The notes: a model not told the origin generated them from the letters alone. DNA of 64,000 bases from Chlorogloeopsis sp. ULAP01 (GCF_030381805.1 NZ_JAUDRH010000006.1:310001-374000); one strand, 5' to 3'; positions 34,232 through 43,524 are shown, counted from the first letter of the stretch. Program-made: numbers and translations.

Positions 34232-34383
34232 GTTAATTTTTGACTTTCTGGGTATTCGCGTGCCAAAAGAAGTCATTAAGACATAAAATCTCAAAACTTG
34301 GGATGTTTCCCCATGCGAAGTAGCGCGATTTTCCTCACATATCAAACCGCTGCTCATAATTTTGTTAACCTGACTAAAATACC

Positions 34384-34842
34384 ATGCAGGACATAGGCGA
34401 CATTTTAGATAACCAGGTGCTGGTAGTTGCTCTAGTAGCTTGTTTAATTGCTCAAACTTTAAAGCTCGTAATCGAGTTAATTAAGAATCGGAAGCTGAAC
34501 GTACGTGCATTAGTGACGACAGGAGGTATGCCTAGCGCTCACTCAGCTCTAGTAACATCACTGGCAGCAGGTGTAGGGCAGACTCGTGGTTGGGCATCCG
34601 CAGAATTTGCGGTTGCTACAGTTTTTGCCATTATAGTTATGTACGATGCGGCTGGAGTTCGCCAAGCTGCTGGTAAACAAGCTCGCATTCTCAATCAAAT
34701 GATTGATGAACTATTTGATGAACACCCGGAGTTTACGGGCGATCGCCTCAAGGAATTACTAGGACATACTCCTTTTCAAGTAATTGCTGGCTCGGCATTG
34801 GGTATTACCATTTCTTGGCTTGCTCGCTATGCTTATAATTAA
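34384..34842 (+). CDS. Divergent PAP2 family protein (DUF212)
   Basis: A 152-residue membrane protein with the motif TTGGMPSAHSALVTSLAAGV and VIMYDAAGVRQAAGKQA, typical of the divergent PAP2 (acid phosphatase/vanadium haloperoxidase-related) family. It has three to four hydrophobic segments. It follows crtE, so a role with isoprenoid diphosphates is a possible but unproven inference. Confidence 0.9.
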   Translation: MQDIGDILDNQVLVVALVACLIAQTLKLVIELIKNRKLNVRALVTTGGMPSAHSALVTSLAAGVGQTRGWASAEFAVATVFAIIVMYDAAGVRQAAGKQARILNQMIDELFDEHPEFTGDRLKELLGHTPFQVIAGSALGITISWLARYAYN

Positions 34843-35396
34843 ATTTCAGTGTAATATCATGACTTAGATTTTGAATTGCGAATTCAATCAATTTGAAATA
34901 CTACTAAGCTATTACGTATGTATAGTAATAGCCAAAATACTTAGGATATTAACAGATGATAAAGCTTAGGCAAGCAAAGACTTTATAATTCAATCGCAAG
35001 GATTGTCCTAATTCATTTTTAACATATGGATATAGGAATAAGTATTAATGGCGGTCATTAAGTAATGATATATAAAACTGGACAATGGTTAGTTTACTTA
35101 CCCCAATTTCTTATTGGTATTAAGATTAGTATTTATAACCGTCACGGAGATTTTGTTAGTTGATTGTTTTTACTGAAAATGAACTTTGAAGTTACGAGTT
35201 AATCTTAAATTCATAAGTTAATCTAAAAAATATAGAAGTTTTTGTAATTAATTTGCTTTAAATAAGCAACTACCAAAAGCTAGCTAATAATTAATCACCC
35301 AATTGACATCAAGCTTTATAAATTACATTTGATTTTACTAATTAGCAATTGAATATAGTAAAGTGCAAGTTTTAATTTTTTGTTGAGATGATAACT
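34843..35396. other. AT-rich intergenic region, no gene seen
   Basis: About 550 bases, strongly AT-rich, between two convergent genes. Both strands are closed by frequent stops. No tRNA, clear terminator or long repeat was recognised. Confidence 0.45.
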
Positions 35397-36173
35397 TTAG
35401 AAATGGGAATTTGGTAAATTTACTATCGGCCGTAATAGCATTACTTTGCTGCTATCAACAATGACAGCAAAAAAACCACGCTCTGATAGCTTTTGCAATG
35501 TACTGTAAGCATCTTGTTGATTAGTTGTGTAAGTTGCTAACAAATAAGGGCGTTGTCCGTAGGAAACAAAACCAACGTCACCTCTGACAATTTCTTTGAT
35601 TTGATTCGCTACCTCCGGACGATTGAAATAATCCACTAAGACTGCGAAACCACGCTTTAGACGTTGGGGTTGATAAGTTGCTGTCTGATTTAATTGATTT
35701 AGCTGAGTTGTTGGAATTGTTGGAGTTGTTGGAATTGTTGGAATTGTTGGAGTTGTTGGAGTTGTTGGAATTGTTGGAATTGTTGGAATTGTCTGGTTTG
35801 CTAAATGCTCCCCCGGTCGAGTAGTGATAATGGCAGTTAATCCGACAATACTGTTAATATATCTTGCCCAACGATTAGCATCATCTACTTTACTAAAACC
35901 GCCGATTCGCGTGACTGTATCGGTAAGATATCTACAGGTTGTAGTTTTGATTTCCTTTGGTAAAGCACGGCGCAATTGATTTTGATTATCTGTTGTGGGG
36001 CTGATTACTAGTAACAGGTACTCACCAGAATTTGGAGGTTGACAAACAGGAAGGTTTTGTTGCTGGGCAAAGGTAGTATTTATACCTGCCAATAACCAAG
36101 CGATCGCCAACAATAAACTACTTCCAACGGTTTTTGACAAATGTTGAGATTTCCCTAACACAGTTTTATACAT
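35397..36173 (-). CDS. Secreted SPOR-like protein with tandem Thr-Ile/Thr-Pro repeat
   Basis: A 258-residue protein with a signal peptide (VGSSLLLAIAWLLAGINTTFA/QQQ). An N-terminal segment (GEYLLLVISPTTDNQNQLRR... RIGGFSKVDDANRWARYINS) and a C-terminal segment (RGFAVLVDYFNRPEVANQIK, then RPYLLATYTTNQQDAYSTLQ) each resemble SPOR-type peptidoglycan-binding repeats. The linker between them (about residues 128-157) is a run of TIP/TTP tripeptides encoded by nine 9-base units at 35707-35787. A cell-envelope role is inferred. Function is otherwise unknown. Confidence 0.72.
   Translation of the reverse strand: MYKTVLGKSQHLSKTVGSSLLLAIAWLLAGINTTFAQQQNLPVCQPPNSGEYLLLVISPTTDNQNQLRRALPKEIKTTTCRYLTDTVTRIGGFSKVDDANRWARYINSIVGLTAIITTRPGEHLANQTIPTIPTIPTTPTTPTIPTIPTTPTIPTTQLNQLNQTATYQPQRLKRGFAVLVDYFNRPEVANQIKEIVRGDVGFVSYGQRPYLLATYTTNQQDAYSTLQKLSERGFFAVIVDSSKVMLLRPIVNLPNSHF
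35707..35787. repeat. Nine tandem 9-base units (rttgttgga)
   Basis: Nine contiguous units, each gttgttgga or attgttgga, lie in frame inside the SPOR-like gene. Unit gain or loss keeps the reading frame. Confidence 0.9.
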
Positions 36174-36359
36174 ATACCACCGTATTATCTTCAGGATCTG
36201 ACTATAAATATATATAATTTATTTCCTAGATTTCTAGGTGGGTGAGAAAATATTCTATTCTCCACATCCCCGCGTCAAAGGACATTAGAAATAGGGAGGT
36301 GGAGTAGCGGAAAATTGTATAAAAATTTTTCTCGCTTCCCCGACTCTCCTTACTCTTGA

Positions 36360-36689
36360 TTAGGATACAGTAGCTAAGGATGCCAAAGCGTCGGAAATAG
36401 TTTCAGAAGGAGCCTGAAACTCTCCTGTTAAAACGTACTCCAAGCGGAGTTTTAACCAAGTAATAAATTGGGAATTAGTAGAAATAATTGCTACTGCTGG
36501 CTGGGGACACTTCGCTTTCACTGCTGCCATTTCAGGCGCTTCTAGGAAAGCGGGTTGCTTGACTACCCAAAAATCTATTTCTTTTTCTTGTTCGTGGTAG
36601 TGACGGGTGCGTTCCCGCAGTACTTCCTCCATCGGTTCTTCTTCGAGTAAAAAGCGTTGAGAAGCCAAAACGTAATAGTATGTTTGCAT
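36360..36689 (-). CDS. ycf54: Ycf54 (MgPME-cyclase complex factor)
   Basis: A 109-residue protein that matches Ycf54/DUF2488 over its full length: YYYVLASQRFLLEEEPMEEV, EKEIDFWVVKQPAFLEAP, and STNSQFITWLKLRLEYVLTG. Ycf54 is needed for assembly or activity of the oxidative Mg-protoporphyrin IX monomethyl ester cyclase in chlorophyll synthesis. It stands alone here. ATG at 36689 gives the usual short N-terminus. Confidence 0.93.
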   Translation of the reverse strand: MQTYYYVLASQRFLLEEEPMEEVLRERTRHYHEQEKEIDFWVVKQPAFLEAPEMAAVKAKCPQPAVAIISTNSQFITWLKLRLEYVLTGEFQAPSETISDALASLATVS

Positions 36690-36751
36690 TTTCGTTCGTT
36701 GCTAAATGATGAAAACTGGCACACAGTAAAATTTACTGTGTCCTTGTTGAA

Positions 36752-37495
36752 TTATCTCAGCTTCAATCCCTTGAACCACGAGCCAAAAGGACAACCAGTT
36801 GCTTGCTGTTCGTTGGTAGTTTGTTTTCCGCCACTTGTCAGCTTTGCCAAGAACAAGCTGTTGTCGAAGTAGTGTTCGACAGAAAGAATTTTTAAATCCT
36901 CGGTGAGGTGGGCAACACTCATGCCGACTATCTCTACTGTTTCTCCTGTAGGTGCATAGTCTTTGTAGTATCCACTAAAAGTTCCCCAATGTCGCCACTT
37001 AAATGTAACTTTTGGTGGCGCAGAGTAAACTTCTAGCACTTCCCACAAAAATCCTTTGGGAAATGCTGTGCGGAATAGTTTACCCGAAGATTCAAAGGTT
37101 TCCTGGGAAGCCTGATAATCTTGTGTATCGCCGATAAATAAATTGTAAGTCCCAGAGGCGGACACTTCTTCGGCTGTATAGGCTTGCCCGCCGTTACTAC
37201 TCATGCGAAACTTGTCATTAACAACCGATAACCATTGATCTGGGTTGGTTTTAAAAGAAGCCTCCATCTCAAAAGTTCTGACTAAGTTTTGCGCGATCGC
37301 TTCTAGAGAACCTTCAACATGATTGCATTTACTTTCTTGTGCCAAACCCACTTTTGATTCTGTGTAATCTGGGGGAGTATCGTGACGCCAAGTAGCATTA
37401 GTACTGTGTGCAATGACTGTATCTCTATCCTGTACCCAAAGTGGAAGGTTTTTAGATGGTGTTGCGTTCATAGAATTATTGGCTAAAAATTTCAT
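36752..37495 (-). CDS. SnoaL-like / NTF2-fold protein
   Basis: About 247 residues. The C-terminal half (FPKGFLWEVLEVYSAPPKVT, FKWRHWGTFSGYYKDYAPTG, then VGMSVAHLTEDLKILSVEHY) has the SnoaL-like polyketide-cyclase / ester-cyclase pattern, an alpha+beta NTF2 fold. The catalytic role is unknown; a bound small molecule is likely. ATG at 37495 (MKFLANNSM) is chosen over a TTG upstream; the ATG at 37471 is also possible. It is upstream of ycf54 on the same strand, 60 bases apart. Confidence 0.75.
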   Translation of the reverse strand: MKFLANNSMNATPSKNLPLWVQDRDTVIAHSTNATWRHDTPPDYTESKVGLAQESKCNHVEGSLEAIAQNLVRTFEMEASFKTNPDQWLSVVNDKFRMSSNGGQAYTAEEVSASGTYNLFIGDTQDYQASQETFESSGKLFRTAFPKGFLWEVLEVYSAPPKVTFKWRHWGTFSGYYKDYAPTGETVEIVGMSVAHLTEDLKILSVEHYFDNSLFLAKLTSGGKQTTNEQQATGCPFGSWFKGLKLR

Positions 37496-37620
37496 TTGCT
37501 GTATAAGCAAATACCAACATATTTCTAGATTTCGCAGAGAATTTCCCCTCTAGGTTTGGAATAAGGCAGAGGGCAGGGGGCAGAGGGCAGAAGGAGAAAT
37601 ATGAATTGATCGCTTAAACT

Positions 37621-38343
37621 TTAGAACTGCCCGTGCATGGCAAGTTTCATCTCTCGAACAGCTCTTTCCATGCCGACAAGTGCTGCCCGACTGATGATAG
37701 TATGACCGATATTAAGTTCTTCCATGCCAGGAAGACAAGCCACAGGATAGACGTTCCAGTAGGTGAGTCCGTGTCCAGCGTTAACTCTTAATCCGGCTTT
37801 AATCGCTTGCTCGCACCCGGTTGCCAACAAGTCTAATTCCTGGTTGCGACTTGTTTCGTCTTTAGCCTCAGCATATCGTCCGGTGTGCAGTTCAATAAAT
37901 TTTGCTTTTACCGTTCGAGATGCTTCAATTTGTGCTGGTTCTGCATCGATAAACAAACTCACTGGAATGCCAGCGCTTTGTAATTTATCAACAACCTCTC
38001 CGATTCTAGCAATTTGACCGACGATATCCAGTCCGCCTTCTGTGGTTACTTCTTCCCGCCGTTCGGGAACTAAAGTTACGTAGTCTGGTTTGAGATCGAG
38101 GGCGATCGCTACCATTTCATCTGTGGCAGCCATTTCTAAATTTAGGTGTGTTCTGACTGTCTGTCGCAATAGCCGCACATCTCGCTCTTGAATATGCCTT
38201 CTATCTTCGCGTAGATGGGCAGTGATCCCGTCTGCACCGGCTAATTCTGCCAATACTGCTGCTGCTACAGGATCTGGTTCTACCGTCCGTCGTGCTTGTC
38301 GGATGGTGGCAATGTGATCGATATTTACACCAAGTGTAGGCAA
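37621..38343 (-). CDS. pdxJ: Pyridoxine 5'-phosphate synthase
   Basis: A 240-residue TIM-barrel enzyme. It condenses 1-deoxyxylulose 5-phosphate with 3-amino-2-oxopropyl phosphate to pyridoxine 5'-phosphate in vitamin B6 synthesis. Family motifs include LGVNIDHIATIRQARR, ITAHLREDRRHIQERDVRLL, NLEMAATDEMV, VTLVPERREEVTTEGGLD and GLRVNAGHGLTYWNV. The length and start are typical. It stands alone. A short purine-rich repeat (ggcagagggcagggggcaga) lies just downstream at about 37565-37600. Confidence 0.97.
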   Translation of the reverse strand: MPTLGVNIDHIATIRQARRTVEPDPVAAAVLAELAGADGITAHLREDRRHIQERDVRLLRQTVRTHLNLEMAATDEMVAIALDLKPDYVTLVPERREEVTTEGGLDIVGQIARIGEVVDKLQSAGIPVSLFIDAEPAQIEASRTVKAKFIELHTGRYAEAKDETSRNQELDLLATGCEQAIKAGLRVNAGHGLTYWNVYPVACLPGMEELNIGHTIISRAALVGMERAVREMKLAMHGQF

Positions 38344-38412
38344 CCCTAGTTTCTCCCTATTGACTGTCCACAGGAGTTGATTGTAACGGAAATATGCCTA
38401 ATTTCAATATGA

Positions 38413-38716
38413 CTACTGCTGAAGCTTTTTGATTTTGTCTAATGTCTTGTGATAATCTCGTATACTTCCTTGTTTTTGATATAGTTCAGCAGCTTTTTGA
38501 TCATCGGCGATCGCTTTATCTTTTTCTCCTAACTTAGAATTAATATCAGCTCGATTGTAGTACGCATGGGCATAGTTGGAATCGATACGAATTGCCTGGT
38601 TATAATCCTCAATTGCTTTCTTATTATTTTCAAGATTTCCGTAGGCAATGCCTCGGTTACTATAAGCATCGCTGAGTCGATTGTAATTTAGCTCAATAGC
38701 CTTTCGAGCCTTGAGG
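38413..38716 (-). pseudogene. TPR-protein C-terminal remnant
   Basis: The frame ending at 38413 encodes about 100 residues of TPR helices (KAIELNYNRLSDAYSNRGIA, KKAIEDYNQAIRIDSNYAHA, DKAIADDQKAAELYQKQG). There is no start codon of its own; it overlaps, in another frame, the end of the EACC1-like piece next to it. It appears to be the surviving end of a larger gene. Confidence 0.65.
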
Positions 38717-38869
38717 GGTTTGTGTCACTGCGACAAGATTTGCTTTTTCCACTTCATCTAAGTCTTTTAATTCCCGCACAAGATTTCGCGCTTGTTTTTC
38801 TAAATCTTCTGCATCTAAATCGGGTTCTTTAAGAGCGATCGTCAATTTAACGTTAGATTTAAAAGCCAT
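38693..38869 (-). pseudogene. EACC1-like N-terminal fragment (effector-associated module)
   Basis: ATG at 38869 opens 58 codons. The stretch KLTIALKEPDLDAEDLEKQA through DEVEKANLVAVTQTPQGSKG resembles the start of EACC1 (effector-associated constant component 1) proteins, which normally continue with a helical GGF-LGML segment. These are found with STAND-NTPase conflict systems. Here the frame stops right after GSKGY, and DNA continues as TPR coding sequence in another frame. A deletion joining two genes, or two parts of one gene, is inferred. Confidence 0.6.
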
Positions 38870-39201
38870 TTTGTACCTTTAATGATTATCAAGCAGTTAA
38901 TGTCGATTATGCTGACGTATTCGCACTGTTGACATCACGGGTTACTTGGAACAATCCGTAAAAATCCGATTTTATTTACAAAACTTTAATAATTACGAGA
39001 TCAGGTAAGATTGAGTTTAAGTGAAAACTTCTAATCAAGACTAATGCGATAATTTTTGCAGATTAAATAATCACCTAAGTACAATCAAAAATGCGATTGC
39101 ACGAGCAAAAACCAGTAGTAAATGAAGAGGTATGATTGGATTGATTACTACTCGTAGATAGCTATTGAGAAAGCTTATATCGATGTTATCTATGTTATCA
39201 A
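38870..39201. other. AT-rich spacer, no gene seen
   Basis: About 330 bases upstream of the EACC1 remnant and downstream of the phosphatase gene. Frequent stops occur on both strands. No hairpin or known element was recognised. Confidence 0.4.
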
Positions 39202-40065
39202 TTATCTAGAATTGATTTTTTCCCACTCTCTTAAAATTGTTTGTGCATCCTGACAAAGTATTTGATGGAACTGTCCATTACTAGCTAATAAACCACCCCA
39301 TTGACTGATATCTCCTGTGTTGTACTGCAACGGTGTCGAGTCAAAATGAGTGAATTTACCGCCAGCTTCTGTCAAAATTAATTCTGGTGCAGCTATATCC
39401 CAATCTTTAGGAGCAGATTTACCAGAAAGAGAAATATAAACATCTGCTTGATGTTCGACAATTGTGGCAATTTTACAACCAACACTACCAACAGATTTTT
39501 GATTTTGACAAGGCAAATTTTGCAGTAAATAATTTAACCTTTCGTTGCGATGACTGCGACTGACAACGAGAGTTAAGTCTTCGATGCGATCGCGTGGCGA
39601 TACTTTTAAAGCAGTGCTTTTACCATCAGAAGTTTCTACAAATGCTCCGCCATCTTTTGTTGCGTAGTACAATTTTTCTGCTTCCGGAACTGCTACTGTG
39701 GCTAGTACCGGACGATGAGCTTTGACTAAAGCAATATGAATGGCATACTCCCCAGTTTTTTCAATAAAATCTCGCGTTCCATCTAATGGATCAATAATCC
39801 ATGCCCATGCTGAATTTAATTGCTTGCTTTGTTCTTCTTTGTAGGTTTCTTCGCTAATATAGACAAAATTTTCATTCCCTAAAGCTGCTTGTAGCTTATC
39901 TAAAATGTAGTTATTTACAGCTACGTCAGCAATGGTAACAGGATCGCTATCTTTATACTGTACTTCTAGAGAGTTGTAATTCTTGTGATAGTAAGAACGG
40001 AGGATATCTGCTGCTTCCCAACTGATGGAACGAGCTAATAAAAGTATTTCTTGTAAATCTTGCAT
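39202..40065 (-). CDS. cysQ: Inositol-monophosphatase family protein, CysQ-like 3'(2'),5'-bisphosphate nucleotidase
   Basis: A 287-residue Mg-dependent phosphatase of the IMPase/FBPase superfamily. Metal-binding motifs are YISEE (Glu pair), WIIDPLDGTRDFI and WDIAAPELILTEAGG; DPVTIADVAVN is the N-terminal signature. The CysQ subgroup hydrolyses PAP/PAPS in sulfur metabolism, and overall similarity to that group is suggested by SLSGKSAPKDWDIAAPELIL, but inositol phosphates are an alternative substrate. The upstream PfkB kinase gene ends 16 bases before its start, so they are probably one operon. Confidence 0.85.
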   Translation of the reverse strand: MQDLQEILLLARSISWEAADILRSYYHKNYNSLEVQYKDSDPVTIADVAVNNYILDKLQAALGNENFVYISEETYKEEQSKQLNSAWAWIIDPLDGTRDFIEKTGEYAIHIALVKAHRPVLATVAVPEAEKLYYATKDGGAFVETSDGKSTALKVSPRDRIEDLTLVVSRSHRNERLNYLLQNLPCQNQKSVGSVGCKIATIVEHQADVYISLSGKSAPKDWDIAAPELILTEAGGKFTHFDSTPLQYNTGDISQWGGLLASNGQFHQILCQDAQTILREWEKINSR

Positions 40066-40081
40066 TCAATTTGCCCTGTAT

Positions 40082-40990
40082 TTAAGATTCCATCCAGCGA
40101 CGCGTGCCAAAAAATTGACAGGAAAAAGCAGCAATCTTCGCTGCTGATGCTAAAGCATCGATAAAATTTTCTCGTAAGATGTAATGGCAAAAAGCACCGT
40201 GGAATATATCTCCAGCCCCCAGTGTATCAATAGCCTGAGTTTTTGGAACATCCACAACGCCAGTTTTACCCTCCTCCAACTCCTCTCGCTTGCAGGGGAA
40301 CAGATGTGTGAGATATTGAATTGGTTTTTCGCCGTGGGTAATGGCGATATGAGGAATGCCAATTTGACTAAGATAGGCAAACACATCTTCTTGGGTTTGG
40401 CAGTTGGGAGGATAGAAATTAGCAGAACAAATTGCGTAATCTACCAACGGTAAGAGATTGTCAAATCCAGCTTTCCAGCTACCACCATCAATAACAATTG
40501 GAATATTTTTGGCTTTTGCCATTTGAGCGATTTCGATGCCAACTGCCATTTGATGCCCATCAATTAGCACAATATCTATATTTTGTAAAATTTCTGGCGG
40601 AATGGTTTCGCGATCAGCTTGAGTTTTGACAGCATTGATGGAAACCACAGCTCGCTCACCACTGGCTTGGGTAACAATTATAGAAGAAACTGGTGGTGGG
40701 TTGTTAGTTGTAGAATCGAGATCATTTATTGCTACTTGATATTTTTGCAAGTCCTTACGAATTAATTGCGTTAGCGGATGAGAACCAACTATACCTAACA
40801 AGGTAGAAAAATTTTGAGTTGTGTCTGTGCTACCTAAATGGCTAAAAGCGATCGCTGCATTTGTCGCCGGGCCACCTGCTGCGACAATATAGTCTGTGGC
40901 AACTATTTTCTGATTGTTCTTTGGGAGAGATTGGGCAAGGTAAATTAGATCCAAAGTTACTAAACCAACAAATAAGCCATAATTAGTCAT
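40082..40990 (-). CDS. PfkB family sugar kinase
   Basis: A 302-residue ribokinase-fold kinase. N-terminal AAGGPATNAAIAFSHLG matches the first PfkB signature (sugar binding) and C-terminal IDTLGAGDIFHGAFCHYI holds the catalytic Asp of the G-A-G-D motif. The central part has IPIVIDGGSWKAG and IAITHGEKPIQYL. The sugar substrate is not predictable (ribokinase or fructokinase type). It is just upstream of the CysQ-like gene with a 16-base gap. Confidence 0.88.
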   Translation of the reverse strand: MTNYGLFVGLVTLDLIYLAQSLPKNNQKIVATDYIVAAGGPATNAAIAFSHLGSTDTTQNFSTLLGIVGSHPLTQLIRKDLQKYQVAINDLDSTTNNPPPVSSIIVTQASGERAVVSINAVKTQADRETIPPEILQNIDIVLIDGHQMAVGIEIAQMAKAKNIPIVIDGGSWKAGFDNLLPLVDYAICSANFYPPNCQTQEDVFAYLSQIGIPHIAITHGEKPIQYLTHLFPCKREELEEGKTGVVDVPKTQAIDTLGAGDIFHGAFCHYILRENFIDALASAAKIAAFSCQFFGTRRWMES

Positions 40991-41051
40991 TAGTCATTGC
41001 TAAAACTCAACTACTATCTTCTAACTAAGTAGAAAAACTAAATTAAATTAA

Positions 41052-41116
41052 AGTTCGTAGTAAGGGCTTTAGCCCTTAAGATCTATACGCGGAGCGATAA
41101 ATCGCTTACTACGAAC
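41052..41116. repeat. Palindromic dispersed repeat upstream of rsmI
   Basis: Outer inverted arms gttcgtagtaag and cttactacgaac enclose ggctttagccctt and gcgataaatcgc hairpins. It is a typical cyanobacterial stem-loop repeat, with no coding potential. Confidence 0.75.
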
Positions 41117-41186
41117 AAAATGCTAACTTACATTTAATTATGTCTACTTACTATCTACTAACTATTAACAAGTTAAAATTTCTTTC

Positions 41187-42050
41187 ATGCAAACCGATCC
41201 CAAACCAAGAACACTTTACGTTGTCGGCACACCAATTGGCAATCTGGAAGATATGACTTTCCGGGGGGTACGAATTTTGCAAGCTGTAGATCTAATTGCA
41301 GCAGAAGATACACGCCACACAGGGAAATTACTACAGCATTTTCAAATTAAAACTCCTCAAGTGAGTTATCACGAACACAATCGTAATAGCCGCATCCCAG
41401 AATTGTTGAAGCATTTGGATGAAGGTAAGGCGATCGCTCTTGTCAGTGATGCGGGTATGCCGGGAATTTCCGATCCTGGGTATGAATTAGTTAAAGCTTG
41501 TACTGATGGGGGAATTACAGTAGTTCCGATTCCTGGTGCGAGTGCAGCAATTACGGCTCTCAGTGCCGCCGGGCTACCAACGGATAGATTTGTGTTTGAA
41601 GGATTTCTGTCTGCAAAAGCCCAAGGACGAAGAGAACACTTAGAATCGTTAAGCAGTGAATCTCGCACTCTCATTTTCTACGAATCTCCCCATCGTTTGC
41701 GAGAAACATTACAAGACTTAGCAGATATTTTCGGCAGCGCTCGCCAAATTGTACTGGCACGAGAATTAACGAAATTTTATGAGGAATTTTGGCGGGGAAC
41801 GCTTGAGCAAGCAGTTATTTTCTGTCGCGATCGCGAGCCTCAAGGCGAATACACTTTAGTAGTGGCAGGTAAGCCACCAACTCAAGTGCAGTTTTCCGAG
41901 ACAGAATTAAAAGTTGAGTTAACAAAACTAATGGCTCAGGGAATGTCGCGATCGCAGGCTAGTCGTGAGTTAGCAAAATTCACTTCTCTTCCGCGTCGCC
42001 AACTTTATCAGCTTGCTCTTGCTATTAATACATTAGAGCCACAAAACTGA
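41187..42050 (+). CDS. rsmI: 16S rRNA (cytidine(1402)-2'-O)-methyltransferase
   Basis: A 287-residue SAM-dependent enzyme of the tetrapyrrole-methylase fold. Motifs are LYVVGTPIGNLEDMTFRGVR, AEDTRHTGKLLQHF, YHEHNR, ALVSDAGMPGISDPGYELV and VVPIPGASAAITALSAAGLP, all diagnostic of RsmI. It methylates the ribose of C1402 in the ribosomal decoding centre. The start and length are typical. It is followed 230 bases later by rpsU on the same strand. Confidence 0.96.
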   Translation: MQTDPKPRTLYVVGTPIGNLEDMTFRGVRILQAVDLIAAEDTRHTGKLLQHFQIKTPQVSYHEHNRNSRIPELLKHLDEGKAIALVSDAGMPGISDPGYELVKACTDGGITVVPIPGASAAITALSAAGLPTDRFVFEGFLSAKAQGRREHLESLSSESRTLIFYESPHRLRETLQDLADIFGSARQIVLARELTKFYEEFWRGTLEQAVIFCRDREPQGEYTLVVAGKPPTQVQFSETELKVELTKLMAQGMSRSQASRELAKFTSLPRRQLYQLALAINTLEPQN

Positions 42051-42284
42051 GGATAAAGAATAATCTCAGCTAAGATGCTGTATAAAATAGTTTTTTGTAA
42101 AAGTTACTTTTGTAGGTTTAATGATAAAAGTTTTGAGCAAAAGGGATTTATACCCTTATTCCTTCAACTTCACAAGAGTGATCACATGACTTTAAGTCAC
42201 AAGTATCTTACATAGGTTTCCTCAAGTTGAAGGCGGCATTACAATGAGAGATATTGATAATGAGGAAATGAGGACGAAGCCAGA

Positions 42285-42464
42285 ATGACCCAGGTGGTAT
42301 TAGGAGAGAATGAGGGAATAGAATCAGCACTGCGTCGCTTTAAGCGCCAGGTGTCCAAAGCTGGGATATTAGCTGATGTTAAGTATCATCGCCACTTTGA
42401 AACACCATTAGAAAAGCGCAAGCGCAAAGCAGTGGCTGCCAGACGCAAGCGGCGTTTTAAATAA
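42285..42464 (+). CDS. rpsU: 30S ribosomal protein S21 (first copy)
   Basis: A 59-residue protein starting MTQVVLGENEGIESALRRFK and continuing through HFETPLEKRKRKAVAARRKR to a basic end. This is bS21, a small basic protein of the 30S platform. The spacer gaggacgaagccaga precedes ATG. A second, distinct rpsU copy lies at 60803-60991. The two differ mainly in the middle (GILADVKYHR versus GIFPDMRKNR) and at the C-terminus. Confidence 0.95.
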   Translation: MTQVVLGENEGIESALRRFKRQVSKAGILADVKYHRHFETPLEKRKRKAVAARRKRRFK

Positions 42465-42555
42465 ACCTAATTTGGTAATGGCGTTGTTTGACAACATCAA
42501 ATTAAACTAACCACAGCCCCTCTGTTATCATTTTGACAAAAAATTGGCAAGAGGA

Positions 42556-42581
42556 ACCGTACCCTTGATGGGGTGCGGTTA
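42556..42581. terminator. Hairpin downstream of rpsU
   Basis: Arms aaccgtaccc and ggggtgcggtt with a short loop lie about 90 bases past the rpsU stop. No strong T run follows, so termination is only suggested. Confidence 0.35.
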
Positions 42582-42700
42582 ATTTGCTGTGAAAAACGAT
42601 AGTGATTCTATTCTGGTAAGATAGGGCAGGCTCTATTGCTGCCCATCAATCTTAAAACAGGAAAATCACATAAGTAAAACTTATAAAAATTAAATAAAAT

Positions 42701-43366
42701 TTACACAGCTTTGGTTGTAGAATTTTCAGTCTCTAAAAGGGTTAGAGTACGACTGTTGCAACGATTCATTGCTTTTTCTACACCTTGTTTAAGAGATAAT
42801 TCCACGCACTCAATTACAAACTGCAATATCTGGGATACAAACTGAGTTTCAGAGGCAGAAAATTTTCCCAAAACATGGGATACTGCACCATTTTCTACAT
42901 CATTAGCAATACCTTTTGGTTTGCCAATGCCAATCCGCAAACGGGGAAAATCTTGTGTACTGAGGTGAGCGATCGCGCTTTTCATGCCGTTGTGTCCGCC
43001 AGCAGAACCAGACAAGCGCAGTCTAGTCTTTCCTAGCGGCAAATCCATATCGTCATAAATCACTAATACCGACTCAGGAGGCAATTTATACCAACTTATG
43101 ACAGATTGTATTGCCTGTCCTGAGCGATTCATATAAGTCAATGGTTTCAGCAAGCGGATTTTTTCTCCGTTTGGTGCAATACCTTCCCCATATTCACCCT
43201 GAAACTTGCGATTTTCTGCTAAAGAAATTTTCCAAGCAAGCGATAGAGCATCTATAGCAGCGAAACCGATATTGTGGCGTGTTTGGTGGTATTTAGGCTC
43301 TGGATTCCCCAAACCGACAATCAGTTGGGGAATTACCAAAGCTTTTTGGGCAGTAGCTTCTGTCAT
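42701..43366 (-). CDS. pth: Peptidyl-tRNA hydrolase
   Basis: A 221-residue Pth that recycles peptidyl-tRNA. The N-terminal LIVGLGNPEPKYHQTRHNIG contains the conserved Asn and catalytic His. KPLTYMNRSGQAIQSV, VLVIYDDMDLPLGKTRLRLS and GSAGGHNGMKSAIAHL are the other hallmarks. A tail of about 25 residues beyond the core is somewhat long. tatA lies upstream on the same strand. Confidence 0.96.
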   Translation of the reverse strand: MTEATAQKALVIPQLIVGLGNPEPKYHQTRHNIGFAAIDALSLAWKISLAENRKFQGEYGEGIAPNGEKIRLLKPLTYMNRSGQAIQSVISWYKLPPESVLVIYDDMDLPLGKTRLRLSGSAGGHNGMKSAIAHLSTQDFPRLRIGIGKPKGIANDVENGAVSHVLGKFSASETQFVSQILQFVIECVELSLKQGVEKAMNRCNSRTLTLLETENSTTKAV

Positions 43367-43524
43367 CTGAATTATGAATGATGAGTTATGAATTATGAAG
43401 TAATTAAGTCATATCTAAACTTCAGCATAGCTGCCTACTAACTTGAAAATAGGGTTAGGAGAAATACCTTTTTCATGCTTGGTGATGAATTTTCTTCGTG
43501 GAGACTGCCTACTGCCTTCTATCT

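Noticed and set aside
35707..35787. Possible CRISPR-like repeat array
   Set aside because: Units are 9 bases, contiguous and without spacers; it is a coding minisatellite. No CRISPR array was seen anywhere in the window.
38413..38869. A single intact gene with programmed frameshift joining EACC1 and TPR parts
   Set aside because: No slippery site was seen at the junction, and the EACC1 part lacks its usual continuation; an internal deletion explains it better.
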